From Plectrocnemia conspersa (taxonomy: Eukaryota > Arthropoda > Insecta > Trichoptera > Polycentropodidae), in NCBI GenBank assembly GCA_009617715.1, contig VTFK01000013.1:1197001-1261000 (forward strand): a DNA stretch of 64,000 nt, read 5' to 3'. The notes beneath the pieces were generated by a model that made no database searches, was not told the origin of the DNA, and was given only the letters and a program-made list of their open reading frames with translations. Shown here piece by piece: positions 62,027 to 64,000 of this stretch. How positions within the stretch are numbered: position 1 is the stretch's first letter; every line of letters starts with the position of its first letter. The position numbers and the translations under genes were made by a program.

Positions 62027-64000
62027 GTGAGTGCAAATTAAATTACATATATTATAAATGGATATTTTTTTTAATCGTTTATATAAAAAAATATAAAAGC
62101 ATTTAAACATACATATTATCAAATTAAAAGATACTAGTTTTTAACCATTGCAACCATTTCCAATTTACACGAAATATTAGGAATGAAAAAAATATATTTA
62201 TTCGTTCTTGATTTTATTCCTCAGAAATTCTTTTAAACGCAATAATATTTGTTCTTAAATATTTTATTTAATGACGGCAATAAATTAATTCGGCGATAAT
62301 TTATCCGAATTGTAGCTTTTTTCCTCTGATTTCTTAATCTGTGAATCGTTATGGTTTTCCAAATGGTGAGGATCTATTAAACTATCGAACACCCGGTAAA
62401 AATGTTCGTAAGTTAATATATGCTATTTGTTAGAGTTCTTTGATTATTGTGGTATATAATTTATTTAAATATACCGTAACATTTTAACTTTTTAATTTTG
62501 CAATAATATACAGAATTTCAGGTGAAAAACTTTGTTAATTGATGTGCTATCAACCGCGGATGCTTCGATTTCCTTTGATTGGATTGATTTTATGTTTACC
62601 TAGCTAAACGGGGTTAACCCTGAAATTTATCTCTGTTTAAGGAGTGTAACATAAAATAATATTTTCTTAGATAAAATAAATAATTATGATTCATACATTT
62701 CATAAAAAAATTCACGTGCCCCAAAAGGCAACGACTCATTGAAAATTTTTTTTTTTATGTAGAATTGATTCTTTTTTACAAAAAAACAAACTTGAAGGGA
62801 AAACATATGATTTTTTTTTTGATATTATGTAGAATTAGTATTCTATAATCTCTCATTGTCATGTATTGTAGAGGCAATCTTGATTGTATATATTTCCAGA
62901 CCATACACTTTATTTTTTTTAAGTATTTTTTGTATAAAAGAAAACGCGTGATGCATGTCGCAGGTCACTAAACAAAATTCTTTCAAGACTCGTATACGAG
63001 TCCACGGGCGTTAAACTGTTAGTATGTACATTTACTAAACGAAACTACGTGAATATCTATCGCGCACTTTAACTAAATAAGTAATCGCATTTTAGTGTAG
63101 TAGGGAATGCTAGTGCAAGACGAGTACAATCAGACAGTTATCGCAAAAAACTATTGTTTATTTACTTTATCTTCCGCGTTTTGGAATGCGAAAAATACAG
63201 TGCAAAATATATCAAAATAATATATTTATGCAAGTCTATTTTATAATAGTAGCATTTGCTTATTTGTATAAGCTTTACCGTGAGTCAGAAAGTCGCTAAG
63301 AGGGAAAAACCATTTACAGATGGCAAGTACATAAATAGTTGAATAGTATACTGTCCACTCAGTTCCCAAACGTTCGAAGTGTGCGCGCCGAAGCTTACGC
63401 TTATGAGGAGTTGAAAGCCAATTTCCAACCCCATGCTTCATAAGGCGTATTTAAAATTTGTAAAAAATGTATTTTCAATATTTCATACAGCGCTAAATAA
63501 ATTGCAACGTAATAATGTTACGCTTGTTGAAGTATATTTAATTATGAATCATGATTGAGCATAAGAATGCTTGTATTCATCAAAACTTTTGTCCTCTTCG
63601 TCCTCCTCGAATAAAAATGTCCAAGGTGACTTTTTTTAGATCCTGCTGCATCCCTAAAAGAAGTAAAATTTCAGAAATGACATTTTTTAACTCCCGCAGC
63701 AATTTGTTCTCCTTGAACAAACATTTCTAAGATGGTCTTTTTATTTTTAGTGTCCTTTGATATTTTACAAATCTGGTCACCTTATATTATGGAGCAAATG
63801 TTCATGAAATTCTTCAAAATTGTGATAACTTAGATGCTTCAAAGCGGTTTAAAGTAGAAGCAAATAATTTATTTGATACTTAAGTTAATTTCAAGTTTAA
63901 TTTCAATTTGCAATTATTCTATGCAATAAAATTTACTCTTATCATTGCATAGAATACCAGCTGTTTAAGAAATCATGAAAATTATTAATGGAATTAAGTG
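62027..64000. other. AT-rich spacer at the right edge
   Basis: A 16-bp palindrome (GACTCGTATACGAGTC, 62987-63002) and a GC-richer islet at 63350-63435 are present. The islet has a minus-strand open frame from ATG at 63441 that I cannot identify. Nothing else is supported. Confidence 0.35.

Noticed and set aside
62987..63002. 16-bp perfect palindrome GACTCGTATACGAGTC
   Set aside because: About one such palindrome is expected by chance in 64 kb, and no element ends are associated.

Overview
The window reads as arthropod, most probably insect, nuclear DNA. It is about two-thirds A+T, with GT-AG introns, GA and CA microsatellites, TCAGT-type initiator motifs and many degraded class II transposons (hAT, mariner/Tc1, pogo/Tigger) plus non-LTR retrotransposon ends. 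I see no bacterial gene layout, CRISPR array or rRNA. Real coding sequence is a very small fraction; most long open frames are chance products of AT-rich DNA.

The left 40 kb is best explained as one enormous first intron. At 40035-39757 on the minus strand sits a 93-codon first coding exon of the AUTS2 / tay bridge family, recognised by the family signature EEDIIDGFAIVSF just before a GTGAGT donor, inside a CpG-rich promoter block. No second AUTS2 exon could be recognised to the left, so intron 1 appears to run at least 39.7 kb to the window edge. It alternates GC-richer, GA-rich stretches (likely regulatory) with AT-rich transposon debris: a mariner pseudogene, two 3' ends of the same LINE family, three MITE-like elements and a tRNA-like SINE. 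At 24905/24904 on the minus strand it contains a near-perfect recursive splice (ratchet) site, with branch point, long pyrimidine tract and CAG|GTAAGC, followed 45 nt later by a GTAAGT donor. I consider this the most interesting signal in the window.

From 40 to 47.7 kb lie AT-rich intergenic DNA and a decayed pogo/Tigger transposon. At 47758-48492 (plus strand) is a complete three-exon vitamin K epoxide reductase (VKORC1-like) gene. It encodes 197 residues with all four redox cysteines, the CxxC centre and a KKNN ER-retrieval tail. It is transcribed divergently from the AUTS2-like gene.

From 49 to 64 kb the sequence is gene-poor. It holds two well-delimited non-autonomous hAT elements with 8-bp target duplications (50117-51531 and 56370-56994); the first contains a 219-bp palindrome and a 19-G run. 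Several tentative gene starts or exons also lie here: a possible 57-residue secreted peptide (54409), a first coding exon with a well-formed donor (56021), a promoter plus first exon with an RNF212-like CNRC start (59460), a minus-strand exon (61744-61612) and a 5'UTR-like segment ending in a strong donor (62026). These five need transcript support. No single system links the genes; the AUTS2-like locus and its intron architecture dominate the window.
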